DNA of 33,862 nt, from NCBI RefSeq assembly GCF_022206305.1, contig NZ_JAKOIW010000015.1, forward strand, positions 1-33,862, in the 5' to 3' direction. The notes below the pieces were generated by a model. It was given only the letters and a program-made list of their open reading frames with translations. It searched no databases and was not told the DNA's origin. Origin of the DNA: Gordonia sp. 'Campus' (GTDB lineage Bacteria; Actinomycetota; Actinomycetes; Mycobacteriales; Mycobacteriaceae). Both the position numbers and the translations under genes were made by a program. Shown here in pieces: positions 9,441 to 22,320 of this stretch. How positions within the stretch are numbered: position 1 is the stretch's first letter; every line of letters starts with the position of its first letter.

Positions 9441-10390
9441 TGCGGCATCTGCTCTCGACACAGGACCTGAGTCGCGCGGACGCCACCGCGCTGCTCGATG
9501 ACGCCGAACGCTTCGAGCAGGCGCTCACCGGGCGTGAGGTCCGCAAACTCCCGACGCTGCGCGGCCGCACCGTCATGACCGTCTTCTACGAGAACTCGAC
9601 GCGCACCCGGGTCTCGTTCGAGGTCGCGGGCAAGTGGATGAGCGCCGACGTCATCAACGTCAGTGCCTCGAGTTCGTCTGCGGGCAAAGGGGAGTCGCTG
9701 CGCGACACGGTGAAGACCCTGCACGCCGCCGGCGCCGATGCGCTGATCGTCCGGCACCCGGCCTCGGGTGCGCCGGCCCAGATCGCCGACTGGACAACGT
9801 CTCCAGAAGGCGACGGGCCCGCCGTGATCAACGCCGGCGACGGAACACACGAGCATCCCACCCAGGCGCTGCTCGACGCCTTGACGCTGCGGCAGCGCCT
9901 CGGCTCACTCGACGGACGCCGCGTCGCGATCGTCGGCGACATCGTCCACTCCCGGGTGGCGCGGTCCAACGCCCACCTTCTCTCGACACTCGGCGCGGAG
10001 GTCGTTCTCGTCGCGCCGCCGACACTGCTGCCGGCCGGGGTCGAGGAGTGGCCGGTGAGTGTGTCGGGCAGCCTCGACGCCGAACTCCCCGCGGTCGACG
10101 CCGTGATGATGCTCCGGGTGCAGGCCGAGCGGATGAACGGCGGGTTCTTCCCCAGCGCCCGCGAGTACGCGGTGCGCTTCGGCCTCAACGACCGTCGGCT
10201 GTCGCTGCTGTCCGACGATGCCGTCGTCCTGCATCCGGGACCGATGTTGCGCGGCATGGAGATCGGCTACTCGGTGGCGGACTCACCCAAGGCCACCGTG
10301 CTGGAGCAGGTCCGCAACGGCGTGCACGTGCGCATGGCGGTGCTGTTCCGTCTGCTCGTGGGCTCCGATTCCGCGGGAGCCCATCTATGA
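9440..10390 (+). CDS. pyrB: Aspartate carbamoyltransferase catalytic subunit
   Basis: Condenses carbamoyl phosphate with aspartate to N-carbamoylaspartate. 316 residues from the ATG at 9440, which overlaps the pyrR stop by one base (TGATG); a GTG three bases earlier is equally possible. STRTR at 53-57 binds carbamoyl phosphate, [14 protein letters not shown] and LRVQAERM are substrate-binding segments, and [11 protein letters not shown] near the C-terminus closes the site. The length and sequence match the mycobacterial enzyme. No pyrI regulatory subunit is seen, as expected in actinobacteria. The stop overlaps the ATG of a 12-codon ORF. Confidence 0.96.
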   Translation: MRHLLSTQDLSRADATALLDDAERFEQALTGREVRKLPTLRGRTVMTVFYENSTRTRVSFEVAGKWMSADVINVSASSSSAGKGESLRDTVKTLHAAGADALIVRHPASGAPAQIADWTTSPEGDGPAVINAGDGTHEHPTQALLDALTLRQRLGSLDGRRVAIVGDIVHSRVARSNAHLLSTLGAEVVLVAPPTLLPAGVEEWPVSVSGSLDAELPAVDAVMMLRVQAERMNGGFFPSAREYAVRFGLNDRRLSLLSDDAVVLHPGPMLRGMEIGYSVADSPKATVLEQVRNGVHVRMAVLFRLLVGSDSAGAHL

Positions 10391-10425
10391 CCCCCTACGA
10401 GACCGTTCCAGGAGTCGAGAAGTGA
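10387..10425 (+). CDS. 12-codon ORF bridging pyrB and pyrC (possible coupling peptide)
   Basis: ATG at 10387 overlaps the pyrB stop (ATGA), and the ORF's own TGA at 10423-10425 overlaps the pyrC GTG at 10422 (GTGA). It encodes [12 protein letters not shown]. Without it there would be a 31-base gap between pyrB and pyrC, the only non-overlapping junction in the operon. It may carry terminating ribosomes from pyrB to pyrC. The pyrC Shine-Dalgarno AGGAG (10410-10414) lies inside it. No peptide function is implied, and the arrangement could be chance. Confidence 0.35.
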   Translation: MTPYETVPGVEK

Positions 10426-11747
10426 CCGCCGCCACCGGATCCGTCCCACCGACCGGGTCCGTCCTGCTCACCGCTGTCCGACCCTACGGCGAAGGCGATC
10501 CTGTCGATGTCCTCGTCGTCGACGGGGTCATCTCCGAGATCGCTTCCGGCATCACGGGTCCCGACGACGCGGAGGTGATCGACGGCAACGGTGGAGTCCT
10601 GCTGCCGGGTTTCGTCGACCTCCACACCCACCTGCGCGAACCGGGGCGTGAGGACACCGAGACCATCCGGTCGGGTTCGGCGGCCGCCGCCCTCGGCGGC
10701 TACACCGCGGTGTTCGCGATGGCCAACACCAGTCCGGTGGCCGACAACTCGACGGTCACCGACAACGTGTGGCGCTCGGGTCGCGAGGTCGGGCTCGTCG
10801 ACGTCTACCCGGTCGGCGCGGTGACGGTCGGACTCGGGGGCAAGCAGCTCGCCGAGATGGGCATGATGGCCGCCGGCGCCGCGGGGGTGCGGATGTTCAG
10901 CGACGACGGCAAATGCGTCGACGACCCGCTGCTCATGCGCCGTGCGCTCGAGTACGCCACCGGACTGGGCGTCCTCATCGCCCAGCACGCGGAAGAGCCG
11001 CGGTTGACCGTCGGTGCCGTCGCGAACGAGGGTCCGACCGCCTCCCGACTCGGCCTCGCCGGGTGGCCGCGCGCCGCCGAGGAGTCGATCGTCATCCGCG
11101 ACGCGCTGCTCGCACGCGACGCGGGTGCGCGCATCCACATCTGCCACGCCTCGACCGAGGGAACCGTCGAGTTGCTGCGCTGGGCGAAAGACCAGGGCAT
11201 TGCGATCACCGCGGAGGTGACGCCGCACCATCTGCTTCTCGACGACTCGGTCCTGCACACCTACGACCCGGTGAACAAGGTCAATCCGCCGTTGCGTGAG
11301 GTCCGTGACAAGCACGCGTTGCGACAGGCGCTGGCCGAGGGCATCGTCGACTGCGTGGCGACCGATCACGCGCCGCACGCCTCGCAGGAGAAGTGCTGCG
11401 AGTTCGCCCAGGCCAAGCCCGGCATGCTCGGCCTGCAGACGGCGCTGCCGATCATCGTCGAGACGCTCGTGAAGCCCGGTCTGCTCGACTGGCGCGGGGT
11501 GGCCCGTGTCATGAGCGAGCGGCCGGCGCAGATCGTCGAGCTCACCGACCAGGGGCGTCCCATCGCAGTCGGAGAACCCGCGAACCTCACCGTGGTCGAC
11601 CCGGAGGCTTCGTGGGTGGTGCGTGGACGCGAGCTGGCGAGCCTGTCGGACAACACCCCGTTCGAGACGATGACGATGCCGGCCTCGATCACGGCCACCG
11701 TGCTGCGCGGGATCGTCACCGCACGCGACGGGCAGGTGACCCGATGA
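10422..11747 (+). CDS. pyrC: Dihydroorotase (class I)
   Basis: Zinc amidohydrolase that cyclises carbamoylaspartate to dihydroorotate. 441 residues from the GTG at 10422, chosen because AGGAG at 10410-10414 precedes it by seven bases and because [12 protein letters not shown] just after it is the usual start of mycobacterial PyrC. The metal-binding HTHLREPG (His68, His70), [10 protein letters not shown] and [10 protein letters not shown] with the catalytic Asp are intact. VFAMANT and the C-terminal [13 protein letters not shown] are typical of this class. The stop overlaps the next gene by ATGA. Confidence 0.95.
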   Translation: MTAATGSVPPTGSVLLTAVRPYGEGDPVDVLVVDGVISEIASGITGPDDAEVIDGNGGVLLPGFVDLHTHLREPGREDTETIRSGSAAAALGGYTAVFAMANTSPVADNSTVTDNVWRSGREVGLVDVYPVGAVTVGLGGKQLAEMGMMAAGAAGVRMFSDDGKCVDDPLLMRRALEYATGLGVLIAQHAEEPRLTVGAVANEGPTASRLGLAGWPRAAEESIVIRDALLARDAGARIHICHASTEGTVELLRWAKDQGIAITAEVTPHHLLLDDSVLHTYDPVNKVNPPLREVRDKHALRQALAEGIVDCVATDHAPHASQEKCCEFAQAKPGMLGLQTALPIIVETLVKPGLLDWRGVARVMSERPAQIVELTDQGRPIAVGEPANLTVVDPEASWVVRGRELASLSDNTPFETMTMPASITATVLRGIVTARDGQVTR

Positions 11748-12379
11748 GCATCGCATCGAGGCGCGGGACGATCCCGGCACTCCTCGCGGTGCTGGTGGTC
11801 GCCTCGGTGATCGCCACCGTCCTCGGATACGGCAAAATAGTCTTCAACGCGTGGTTCATCGGAGTGGTCGCGCTGCTCGCGATCGGTGTGGTGTCGGTCT
11901 TCTATCTCCTGGCGACCGGTAACCAGAAGAAGGTCGCAGCCCAGGAGGCCGTGATCGGCGAGCTGCCCGTGTGCCCCGCGGACCCGGGCGCGGTCCTGCG
12001 AGGCCCGGACACCGGCCTGTATCTCGGCAGCACCATCGCACCGAGTTGGCAGAACCGGGTGACCGTGGGCGACATCGGCGATCGGGCGTCGTCGGTGCTG
12101 ACCGAGTTCGAGAGCGGCGTCCTCATCGCCCGCCAGGGTGCGAGCGACATCTGGATACCCCGCTCATCGATCACCGCGGTCCGGACCGAACGCGGGATCG
12201 CGGGCAAGGTGATGACCGCGGACGGAGTGCTCGCGATCCGCTGGGTCCTGCCCAGCGGCACCGAGATCGACTCCGGGGTGCGCGCCGACGACAAATCGAT
12301 CTACCCCGGCTGGGTGAACGCCTTCGCCGGGACGCATGACAGTGGACACGGTCCACAGGGACAAGGGGCACAGGAATGA
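11744..12379 (+). CDS. Conserved membrane protein within the pyr operon (PH-like, Rv1382-type)
   Basis: Function unknown. 211 residues. Two membrane segments are seen near the N-terminus (about 10-29 and 36-57), then a soluble part of about 150 residues rich in beta-type sequence ([26 protein letters not shown]) that looks like a bacterial PH-type fold. The tail is Gly/Gln/His-rich. It overlaps both pyrC and carA by ATGA, so it is made with the pathway enzymes. M. tuberculosis keeps a comparable gene (Rv1382) at the same place between pyrC and carA. The conserved position suggests a link to pyrimidine or carbamoyl phosphate metabolism, but nothing in the sequence shows catalysis or transport. 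Confidence 0.75.
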   Translation: MSIASRRGTIPALLAVLVVASVIATVLGYGKIVFNAWFIGVVALLAIGVVSVFYLLATGNQKKVAAQEAVIGELPVCPADPGAVLRGPDTGLYLGSTIAPSWQNRVTVGDIGDRASSVLTEFESGVLIARQGASDIWIPRSSITAVRTERGIAGKVMTADGVLAIRWVLPSGTEIDSGVRADDKSIYPGWVNAFAGTHDSGHGPQGQGAQE

Positions 12380-13544
12380 ACACAGCGGTCTTGGTGCTGG
12401 AGAACGGTCAGGTGTTCACCGGCCGGAGCTACGGCGCAGTCGGCGAGACCCTTGGCGAGGCGGTGTTCTGCACCGCGATGACCGGCTATCAGGAGACCCT
12501 GACCGATCCGAGCTATCACCGGCAGATCGTCGTGGCCACCGCGCCGCAGATCGGGAACACCGGCTGGAACGACGAGGACGGGGAGAGCACCGGCAGTGCC
12601 GGCAGCACGGACCTCGACGGTGACTCGGGCAAGATCTGGGTCGCCGGGTACGCCGTGCGCAATCCCACCCGACGCGTCTCCAACTGGCGAGCGACCACCT
12701 CACTCGAGGACGAACTGACCAAGCAGGGGATCGTCGGGATCGGGGGCATCGACACCCGGACGGTCGTGCGCATCCTGCGAGACCACGGCTCGATGAAGGC
12801 GGGCATCTTCTCCGGTCCGGCACTTGCCGACACCGACGAATTGATCGACCGGGTGCGCAACCAGCCGGACATGAAGGGCGCCCGTCTCGCCGACGAGGTC
12901 ACCACCAGCGACGGCTACGTCGTCGAGCCCATCGACCAGCACCGGTTCACGGTGGCCGCCATCGACCTGGGGATCAAGACCAACACACCCCGCATGTTCG
13001 CCGAACGCGGAGTGCGGACCCATGTGCTGCCCGCGACGGTCGCACTCGAGGCGATCGCCGACCTCAAGCCCGACGGTGTCTTCCTCTCCAACGGTCCGGG
13101 CGACCCGGCCACCGCCGACGACGTCGTGGAACTCACCCGCGGGGTACTCGGCCAGGACATCCCGCTGTTCGGCATCTGCTTCGGCAACCAGATCCTGGGC
13201 CGCGCGCTCGGCCGCTCGACCTACAAGATGAAGTTCGGTCACCGCGGCATCAACATCCCGGTCGTCGATCACGCCACCGGCAAGGTCTCGATCACCTCGC
13301 AGAATCACGGCTTCGCACTCGAAGGTGAGGCGGGGGAGGAGTTCGACTCCGACTTCGGCCGCGCCCGGGTCAGCCACGTCTGCGCCAATGACGGCACCGT
13401 GGAGGGCGTCGAGCTGCTCTCCGGTCGCGCCTTCTCCGTGCAATACCACCCGGAAGCGGCCGCCGGACCCCACGATGCCGCGTATCTGTTCGACAAATTC
13501 GTCACCCTGCTCGAGGGCGACGAAGAGAAAGGAACGAGGGCCTG

Positions 13545-13545
<1 letters not shown>
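12376..13545 (+). CDS. carA: Carbamoyl phosphate synthase small subunit (glutaminase)
   Basis: Hydrolyses glutamine and passes ammonia to CarB. 389 residues. The N-terminal CPSase domain ([25 protein letters not shown]) is followed by a class I glutamine amidotransferase domain with the nucleophile Cys268 ([11 protein letters not shown]) and the His358/Glu360 pair ([11 protein letters not shown]). Compared with the mycobacterial protein as I recall it, there is a short Ser/Gly/Asp-rich insertion after [10 protein letters not shown] (about residues 60-85). The start overlaps the upstream membrane protein gene (ATGA) and the stop overlaps carB by one base. Confidence 0.96.
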
Positions 13546-16876
<3,331 letters not shown>

Positions 16877-16880
<4 letters not shown>

Positions 16881-17707
16881 TCGACGCGCCCGGGTTCGGT
16901 GACCGCTACGCACATGTGGTCGCCGAGCGCGGGCGTCTGTGTGCGGGGATCGATCCACACGCGACGCTGCTGGAGGAGTGGGGGCTGCCGGTCACCGTCG
17001 ACGGCCTGTCCCGCTTCGCCGACATCTGCGTCGACTCGCTCGGGCCGGTGGCCGCGGTGATCAAACCGCAGGTCGCGTTCTTCGAGCCGTTCGGCGCGGC
17101 CGGTTTCGCGGTGCTCGAACGGGTCATCGCGGGCTGCCGGGATGCGGGTGCGCTGGTGATCGCCGACGCCAAACGCGGTGACATCGGATCGACCATGGCC
17201 GCCTACGCGCAGGCGTGGTTGTCGGAGACGTCGCCGCTGTGCGCCGACTCGGTGACCGCGTCGCCGTATCTCGGCTACGAGTCCCTCCGCCCCGCGCTCG
17301 ACCTCGCTCGCGAGGGCTCCCGCGGAGTGTTCGTGCTGGCTCGGACCTCCAACCCCGAGGGCGGCGACATCCAGCGGGCGCGAGCGGGGGAGCAGACGGT
17401 CGCGCAGTCGATCGTCGATGCCGCGGCAGGCGAGAACGCCGACGGTAGCGCCACGGTCGGACTGGTCGTCGGGGCCACGCGTGAACACGGCCTGGATCTT
17501 GCGGACCTTCGCGGCCCGATCCTGGCGCCGGGACTGGGCGCTCAGGGGGCGACCCCGGCCGATCTGCCGGTGGTCTTCGACGGCGCCGATCCGGCCTGGG
17601 TGCTGCCCGCGAGTTCGCGCGGGGTTCTTCGCGCCGGGCCGGACCCGACCTCGTTGCGCGACGCGTTCGTCAGGACCCGAGACGAGGTCGAGGCCGCATT
17701 CGGCTGA
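16877..17707 (+). CDS. pyrF: Orotidine 5'-phosphate decarboxylase (type 2)
   Basis: Decarboxylates OMP to UMP, the last step of the pathway. 276 residues, typical for the longer type 2 enzymes of mycobacteria and myxobacteria. [12 protein letters not shown] near the N-terminus binds the substrate, [10 protein letters not shown] follows, and the catalytic [11 protein letters not shown] has Lys99. [15 protein letters not shown] and the C-terminal [14 protein letters not shown] (phosphate-binding region) are intact. The GTG at 16877 overlaps the carB stop. It is the last gene of the operon, followed after 19 bases by a strong hairpin. Confidence 0.95.
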
Positions 17708-17726
17708 GATGTTTTCGGCAGAGTGC

Positions 17727-17757
17727 GGGATCGGTGTCGGTTGTCGGCACCGATCCC
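17727..17757 (+). terminator. Hairpin terminator of the pyr operon
   Basis: GGGATCGGTG (17727-17736) pairs perfectly with CACCGATCCC (17748-17757), and the stem extends three more pairs inward (one a U-G) to a 5-base loop. It lies just after the pyrF stop. There is no T-run, as is common in actinobacteria. Confidence 0.7.
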
Positions 17758-18258
17758 ACACGTCGAGGAGGTGCCGGCCCGGGGCGTCGCCCCTGGGTCC
17801 GGACGACGCGCGACACGCGCGGTGCGGTGTCGAATTCCCGACGATCTTCGACACATCACACTTGTCACACGCGTCTCATCATTTCGACCGGCGGCTCACG
17901 GGTCGTTCGCATGGCTATCGATACCGCGTCGAGTCTCGGCTGTGCTGACCTGCGGAAACAGCGCATAATGCGTAGTCAGAAGCGCGCGGTTCCTGATGAA
18001 TTCCCGCTGTGCTCACCTGAACGCACACCGGGCCCTACAACATGAGAAAACGCCGCGAAAACGGGGGGTCGCACTCGCAAATGCCTGCTCACGTGGGTAC
18101 GGTCGCAATCGCCGCCAACATTCCAATGGCGTCGGCCGGGTGCAGACCCGGTCGATACGCCGGGGATGGCGACCCAGCCGAGGTCGCACGGCACAGCGCC
18201 TCGGACGCCCCCGGGCGAACGATGCAGTCCCAATCGAGAACGAAAGACGGAGGAACCC
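17758..18258 (+). other. Intergenic region and probable long leader of mihF
   Basis: About 500 bases without a convincing gene. A few open frames of 80-100 codons exist, but they have no ribosome-binding site or recognisable sequence. Its base composition is a little lower in G+C at 17840-18110 than the flanking genes. A CATAAT at 17964-17969 resembles a -10 box (5 of 6 to TATAAT), though it does not fit TANNNT and no good -35 is seen. If used, it would give a leader of nearly 290 bases before mihF. That leader contains a strong hairpin at 18128-18161. In M. tuberculosis this interval holds a PE/PPE pair; none is present here. Confidence 0.5.
18128..18161 (+). promoter_or_regulatory. Stable hairpin in the mihF leader
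   Basis: GGCCGGGU (18134-18141) pairs with ACCCGGUC (18146-18153, one G-U) around the tetraloop GCAG. An outer stem, GGCGU (18128-18132) with ACGCC (18157-18161), extends it, separated by a small bulge. It ends about 100 bases before the mihF start, has no T-run and no gene stop just upstream, so it looks like a leader structure more than a terminator of pyrF. Its function is unknown. Confidence 0.45.
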
Positions 18259-18573
18259 GTGGCCCTTCCCCAGTTGACCGATGAGCAGCGCGCCGCTGCG
18301 TTGGAGAAGGCAGCTGCCGCTCGTCGCGTCCGCGCGGAGCTCAAGGAGCGCCTCAAGCGCGGTGGCACCGATCTCCAGCAGGTGCTCAAGGATGCCGAGA
18401 ACGACGAGATCCTGGGCAAGATGAAGGTCTCGGCTCTGCTCGAGGCCCTGCCCAAGGTCGGCAAGGTCAAGGCGCAGGAGATCATGACCGAGCTCGAGAT
18501 CGCCCCGACCCGCCGCCTGCGCGGTCTCGGCGACCGTCAGCGCAAGGCTCTGCTCGAGAAGTTCAGCTCCTGA
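18259..18573 (+). CDS. mihF: Mycobacterial-type integration host factor (mIHF)
   Basis: Small nucleoid-associated protein that binds and bends DNA; essential in mycobacteria. 104 residues, almost identical to the mycobacterial protein through [20 protein letters not shown] and [14 protein letters not shown]. An N-terminal helical arm is followed by the helix-two-turn-helix part [21 protein letters not shown], whose KVGKVKA carries the DNA-contacting lysines, and [14 protein letters not shown]. The GTG at 18259 has a strong Shine-Dalgarno (GGAGGA, 18249-18254) and gives the known MALPQL start; longer upstream frames are not used. It precedes gmk and rpoZ as in M. tuberculosis (Rv1388-Rv1390). 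Confidence 0.96.
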   Translation: MALPQLTDEQRAAALEKAAAARRVRAELKERLKRGGTDLQQVLKDAENDEILGKMKVSALLEALPKVGKVKAQEIMTELEIAPTRRLRGLGDRQRKALLEKFSS

Positions 18574-18613
18574 GCGTGAGCAGCCGAACCGAAAACGGCA
18601 GCGTGCCGCAACC

Positions 18614-19243
18614 GTGGACCGGTCGGTGACCGACCGGCGAGACCACGCGGGAACCGCACGCACGAGGGGTCGACTGATTGTCTTGGTCGGCCCCTCGGCC
18701 GTCGGTAAGTCCACTGTGGTCGCCAAGGTGTGCGCCGCGCTCCCCGAGGTGTACTTCAGCGTCTCCGCCACGACGCGGGGTCCGCGCCCCGGCGAGGTCG
18801 ACGGTCGCGACTACCACTTCGTCTCGGCCGAGGAGTTCGACCGGATGATCGCCGGTGACGAGCTCCTCGAGTGGGCGGAGATCCACGGTGGCCTGCAACG
18901 ATCCGGCACCCCGATCGCCCCCGTGCTCGCCGCACTGGAAGCCGGAAAGCCCGTACTCGTGGAGGTCGACCTGGTCGGTGCGCGCAACGTGGTCGCCCGA
19001 CTCCCCGAGGCCGTCACCGTCTTTCTCGCCCCGCCCAGCTGGGACGAACTCGTCGCGCGACTGACCGGTCGAGCGACCGAGACTCCCGAGGCAATCGAGC
19101 GCCGACTGGGCACCGCCCGCACCGAGATGGCCGCCCAGGACGAGTTCGACCACGTCATCGTGAACAGCGAAGTCGACCAGGCGGCCGATGAGTTGGTATC
19201 CTTGCTGGTCGGACCCGAACAGCCCACCGCGCCCGCGACCTGA
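18614..19243 (+). CDS. gmk: Guanylate kinase
   Basis: Phosphorylates GMP to GDP with ATP. 209 residues. The P-loop [10 protein letters not shown] follows an Arg-rich N-terminal extension of about 20 residues. [22 protein letters not shown] binds [12 protein letters not shown] is the next conserved block, and [11 protein letters not shown] and [14 protein letters not shown] form the core and lid. The GTG at 18614 is used; a second GTG at 18626 is also in frame, and neither has a good ribosome-binding site. A small hairpin (CGGCA-GCG-TGCCG, 18596-18608) lies just before the start. It lies between mihF and rpoZ. Confidence 0.95.
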   Translation: MDRSVTDRRDHAGTARTRGRLIVLVGPSAVGKSTVVAKVCAALPEVYFSVSATTRGPRPGEVDGRDYHFVSAEEFDRMIAGDELLEWAEIHGGLQRSGTPIAPVLAALEAGKPVLVEVDLVGARNVVARLPEAVTVFLAPPSWDELVARLTGRATETPEAIERRLGTARTEMAAQDEFDHVIVNSEVDQAADELVSLLVGPEQPTAPAT

Positions 19244-19633
<390 letters not shown>

Positions 19634-19649
19634 TCCTCGGCCCGGCGGC

Positions 19650-19683
19650 TATCTGTAACCGTTGATTATCTGTAACCGTTGAT
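19650..19683 (+). repeat. Perfect 17-bp tandem duplication at the coaBC start codon
   Basis: TATCTGTAACCGTTGAT occurs twice head to tail (19650-19666 and 19667-19683) with no mismatch. The last two bases of the second copy are the A and T of the coaBC ATG. It fills the space where a ribosome-binding site would be; no Shine-Dalgarno is present in either copy. It is AT-rich compared with its surroundings. Confidence 0.85.
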
Positions 19684-20953
19684 GACCACACCCACCGGAA
19701 CCCGACGCCGTGTACTGATCGGCGTCGGCGGCGGAATCGCGGCGTACAAGGTGTGCTCGGTCATCCGGCACTTCACCGAGTCCGGCCATGACGTCCGCGT
19801 CGTCCCCACCCGCGCGGCTCTGGAGTTCGTCGGCAAGGCGACCTACGAGGCCCTGAGCGGCAACCCGGTCTCGACGACGGTCTTCGACGACGTCGATGAA
19901 GTGGCCCATGTCCGGCTCGGGCAAGGCGCTGACCTCGTCGTGATCGCCCCGGCGACGGCTGACCTGATGGCGCGTGCGGCGCAGGGGCGGGCCGACGATC
20001 TCCTCACCGCCTCGCTGCTGACCGTCCGCTGTCCGGTGCTCTTCGTCCCCGCGATGCACACCGAGATGTGGGAGCACCCCGCGACGCAGGCCAACGTGGC
20101 GACCCTGCGTTCGCACGGGTCCGTCGTGATGACTCCCGCCTCCGGGCGCCTCACGGGTACGGACTCGGGTCGCGGCCGGCTCCCGGACCCGCAGGAGATC
20201 GCGCTGGTCGGCGAGCTGCTCCTCGACCGTCCGGATGCGCTGCCCTACGATCTCGCCGGCGTCCGGGTGCTGATCAGCGCCGGTGGCACCCGCGAGCCGC
20301 TCGATCCCGTGCGCTATCTCGGCAACCACAGCTCCGGTAAGCAGGGTTTCGCACTGGCCCGTGCGGCGGCGCAGCGCGGCGCGAGTGTCACCGTCGTTGC
20401 CGGATCCACCGCCGACCCCGGGATGCCGGCGGGTGTCGACATCGTCCGGATCGCCACTGCCGAGCAACTCGCCGAGGAGATGACCAAGCGCGCGGCCGAC
20501 GCCGACGTCGTCATCATGGCCGCCGCGGTCGCGGACTTCCGGCCGATCTCCGTCGCCGACGCCAAGATCAAGAAGGGCGACGCGGGCCCGGCACCCATCG
20601 AACTGACCACGAACCCGGACATTCTCCGCGGACTCGTCACCGCCCGCGACGAGGGCCGGATCCCGCACGAGACCGTGATCGTCGGCTTCGCCGCCGAGAC
20701 CGGCGACGAGACGGGCGGTGTCCTCGATCACGGCCGCGCCAAGCTCGCCCGCAAGGGCTGCGACCTCCTGGTGGTCAACGCCGTGGGAGACGGCAAGGCT
20801 TTCGGAACCGAGGACAACACCGGCTGGTTGCTCGCCGCCAACGGCGACGAGACCGCGCTGCCCTTCGGGTCGAAAACACTCATGTCGAGTCGGATACTTG
20901 ACGAAGTGCGACAACTGGTGCCTGATGGTCGGGGAGCTCGACCGACCGATTAG
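19682..20953 (+). CDS. coaBC: Bifunctional phosphopantothenoylcysteine decarboxylase / phosphopantothenate-cysteine ligase
   Basis: Two successive steps of coenzyme A synthesis. 423 residues. The N-terminal FMN-dependent CoaC domain (about 1-185) has [10 protein letters not shown] and the PAMHTEMW active-site motif. The CoaB domain (about 190-415) has [35 protein letters not shown] and IKKGD, with LVVNAV near the end. The flap segment of the CoaC part reads GTDSGRGRL and has no Cys where the E. coli enzyme has ACGDVGPGR. The ATG at 19682 is preceded by a TTG in frame and by a 17-bp tandem repeat without a Shine-Dalgarno. Order with rpoZ and metK is as in mycobacteria. Confidence 0.95.
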   Translation: MTTPTGTRRRVLIGVGGGIAAYKVCSVIRHFTESGHDVRVVPTRAALEFVGKATYEALSGNPVSTTVFDDVDEVAHVRLGQGADLVVIAPATADLMARAAQGRADDLLTASLLTVRCPVLFVPAMHTEMWEHPATQANVATLRSHGSVVMTPASGRLTGTDSGRGRLPDPQEIALVGELLLDRPDALPYDLAGVRVLISAGGTREPLDPVRYLGNHSSGKQGFALARAAAQRGASVTVVAGSTADPGMPAGVDIVRIATAEQLAEEMTKRAADADVVIMAAAVADFRPISVADAKIKKGDAGPAPIELTTNPDILRGLVTARDEGRIPHETVIVGFAAETGDETGGVLDHGRAKLARKGCDLLVVNAVGDGKAFGTEDNTGWLLAANGDETALPFGSKTLMSSRILDEVRQLVPDGRGARPTD

Positions 20954-20956
20954 GTT
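20951..20956 (+). promoter_or_regulatory. Possible -10 box (TAGGTT) for metK
   Basis: TAGGTT fits TANNNT and overlaps the coaBC stop codon. It would give a leader of about 80 bases before the metK ATG. No -35 is obvious and no SAM riboswitch fold was recognised in this short leader. Confidence 0.3.
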
Positions 20957-21042
20957 GGATGTATTCACCCGGCCAGTCGGATCTGGCCGACACTGCCAGC
21001 GGCGCGGCGACCACCGACGCGCGTAGATCTCGAGAGGATCTG

Positions 21043-22251
21043 ATGACCACCTCGTCACGCCTGTTCACGAGCGAATCCGTCACCGAGGGACACCCCGACA
21101 AGATCTGTGACGCGATCAGCGACTCGATTCTCGACGCCATCCTCACCGACGATCCGAAGGCGCGTGTCGCGGTCGAGACCCTCGTGACCACCGGACAGGT
21201 GCACGTCGCCGGTGAGGTCACCACCACCGCATACGCCGACATCCCCAAGATCGTCCGCGACAAGGTTCTCGAGATCGGCTACGACTCCTCGACCAAGGGC
21301 TTCGACGGTGCATCGTGCGGCGTGAACGTCGCGATCGGTGCGCAGTCCCCGGACATCGCGGGCGGCGTCTTCAACTCGCACGAGAGCCGCAGCGGCATCT
21401 CCGAGGACGAGATCGACAGCCAGGGTGCCGGCGACCAGGGCCTCATGTTCGGCTACGCCACCAACGAGACCCCCGAACTCATGCCGGTGCCGATCGCGCT
21501 GGCCCACCGCCTGTCGCGTCGCCTCACCGAGGTGCGCAAGAACGGCACGCTGCCGTACCTGCGCCCGGACGGCAAGACGCAGGTCACCATCGAATACGAC
21601 GGCGACACCCCGGTCCGTCTCGACACCGTCGTCCTGTCGACCCAGCACGCGGCCGACATCGACCTCGACAACCTGCTCGCTCCGGACATCAAGAAGCAGG
21701 TCGTCGACGCGGTGCTCGCCGAGATCGACCTGCCTACCCTCGACACCACCGATTACCGCCTCCTGGTCAACCCGACGGGCAAGTTCGTCCTCGGCGGCCC
21801 GATGGGTGACGCCGGCCTGACCGGACGCAAGATCATCGTCGACACCTACGGCGGCATGGCCCGCCACGGTGGTGGCGCGTTCTCCGGCAAGGACCCGTCG
21901 AAGGTCGACCGCAGCGCGGCGTACGCGATGCGCTGGGTCGCCAAGAACGCCGTGGCCGCGGGTCTGGCGAACCGCATCGAGGTCCAGGTCGCCTACGCGA
22001 TCGGCAAGGCGGCCCCGGTCGGTCTGTTCGTCGAGACCTTCGGCACCGAGAAGGTCGATCCGGCGGTCATCGAGCGCGTCATCAAGGAGAACTTCGACCT
22101 GCGTCCGCTCGCGATCATCCGCGATCTCGACCTGCTGCGTCCGATCTACGCGCCGACCGCGGCGTACGGCCACTTCGGCCGTACCGACGTCGACCTGCCG
22201 TGGGAGCGGACCGACCGAGCCGACAAGCTGCGGGCCGCCGCGGGTCTGTAG
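21043..22251 (+). CDS. metK: S-adenosylmethionine synthetase
   Basis: Makes SAM from methionine and ATP. 402 residues, the usual length. [20 protein letters not shown] at the N-terminus carries the catalytic His and Asp. [15 protein letters not shown] is the methionine/ATP-binding signature, and [19 protein letters not shown] is the phosphate-binding signature. The ATG at 21043 is chosen because an AGAGGA site (21033-21038) precedes it; a longer in-frame start at 20959 adds an unrelated Ala/Ser/Thr-rich stretch. It follows coaBC and precedes priA, with a palindrome in the junction. SAM feeds the methyltransferase RsmB encoded nearby. Confidence 0.96.
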   Translation: MTTSSRLFTSESVTEGHPDKICDAISDSILDAILTDDPKARVAVETLVTTGQVHVAGEVTTTAYADIPKIVRDKVLEIGYDSSTKGFDGASCGVNVAIGAQSPDIAGGVFNSHESRSGISEDEIDSQGAGDQGLMFGYATNETPELMPVPIALAHRLSRRLTEVRKNGTLPYLRPDGKTQVTIEYDGDTPVRLDTVVLSTQHAADIDLDNLLAPDIKKQVVDAVLAEIDLPTLDTTDYRLLVNPTGKFVLGGPMGDAGLTGRKIIVDTYGGMARHGGGAFSGKDPSKVDRSAAYAMRWVAKNAVAAGLANRIEVQVAYAIGKAAPVGLFVETFGTEKVDPAVIERVIKENFDLRPLAIIRDLDLLRPIYAPTAAYGHFGRTDVDLPWERTDRADKLRAAAGL

Positions 22252-22282
22252 ACCCGGGCGAAAGTCACTGACCCCCAAGGGA

Positions 22283-22320
22283 GCACGGGTCCCGGCAGCT
22301 GAGCTGCCGGTGGCCCGTGT
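22283..22320 (+). promoter_or_regulatory. Perfect palindrome and extended hairpin over the priA start
   Basis: CCGGCAGCT-G-AGCTGCCGG (22292-22310) is a perfect 19-base palindrome. Outside it, CACGGG (22284-22289) can pair with CCCGTG (22314-22319), giving a longer hairpin that holds the priA GTG (22310-22312). It could terminate metK transcription, lower priA translation, or bind a dimeric protein as DNA. The sequence does not decide between these. Confidence 0.5.

Noticed and set aside
17996..18284. Small open frames in the region before mihF
   Set aside because: Overlapping frames of 80-93 codons rich in Arg/Gly, without a ribosome-binding site or recognisable sequence; the region is better read as a leader.
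20954..21042. SAM riboswitch before metK
   Set aside because: The leader is under 90 bases and no conserved SAM-binding core or multi-stem fold could be recognised.
19649..21058. Reverse-strand open frame of 469 codons
   Set aside because: Antisense to coaBC, no motifs, no start signal.
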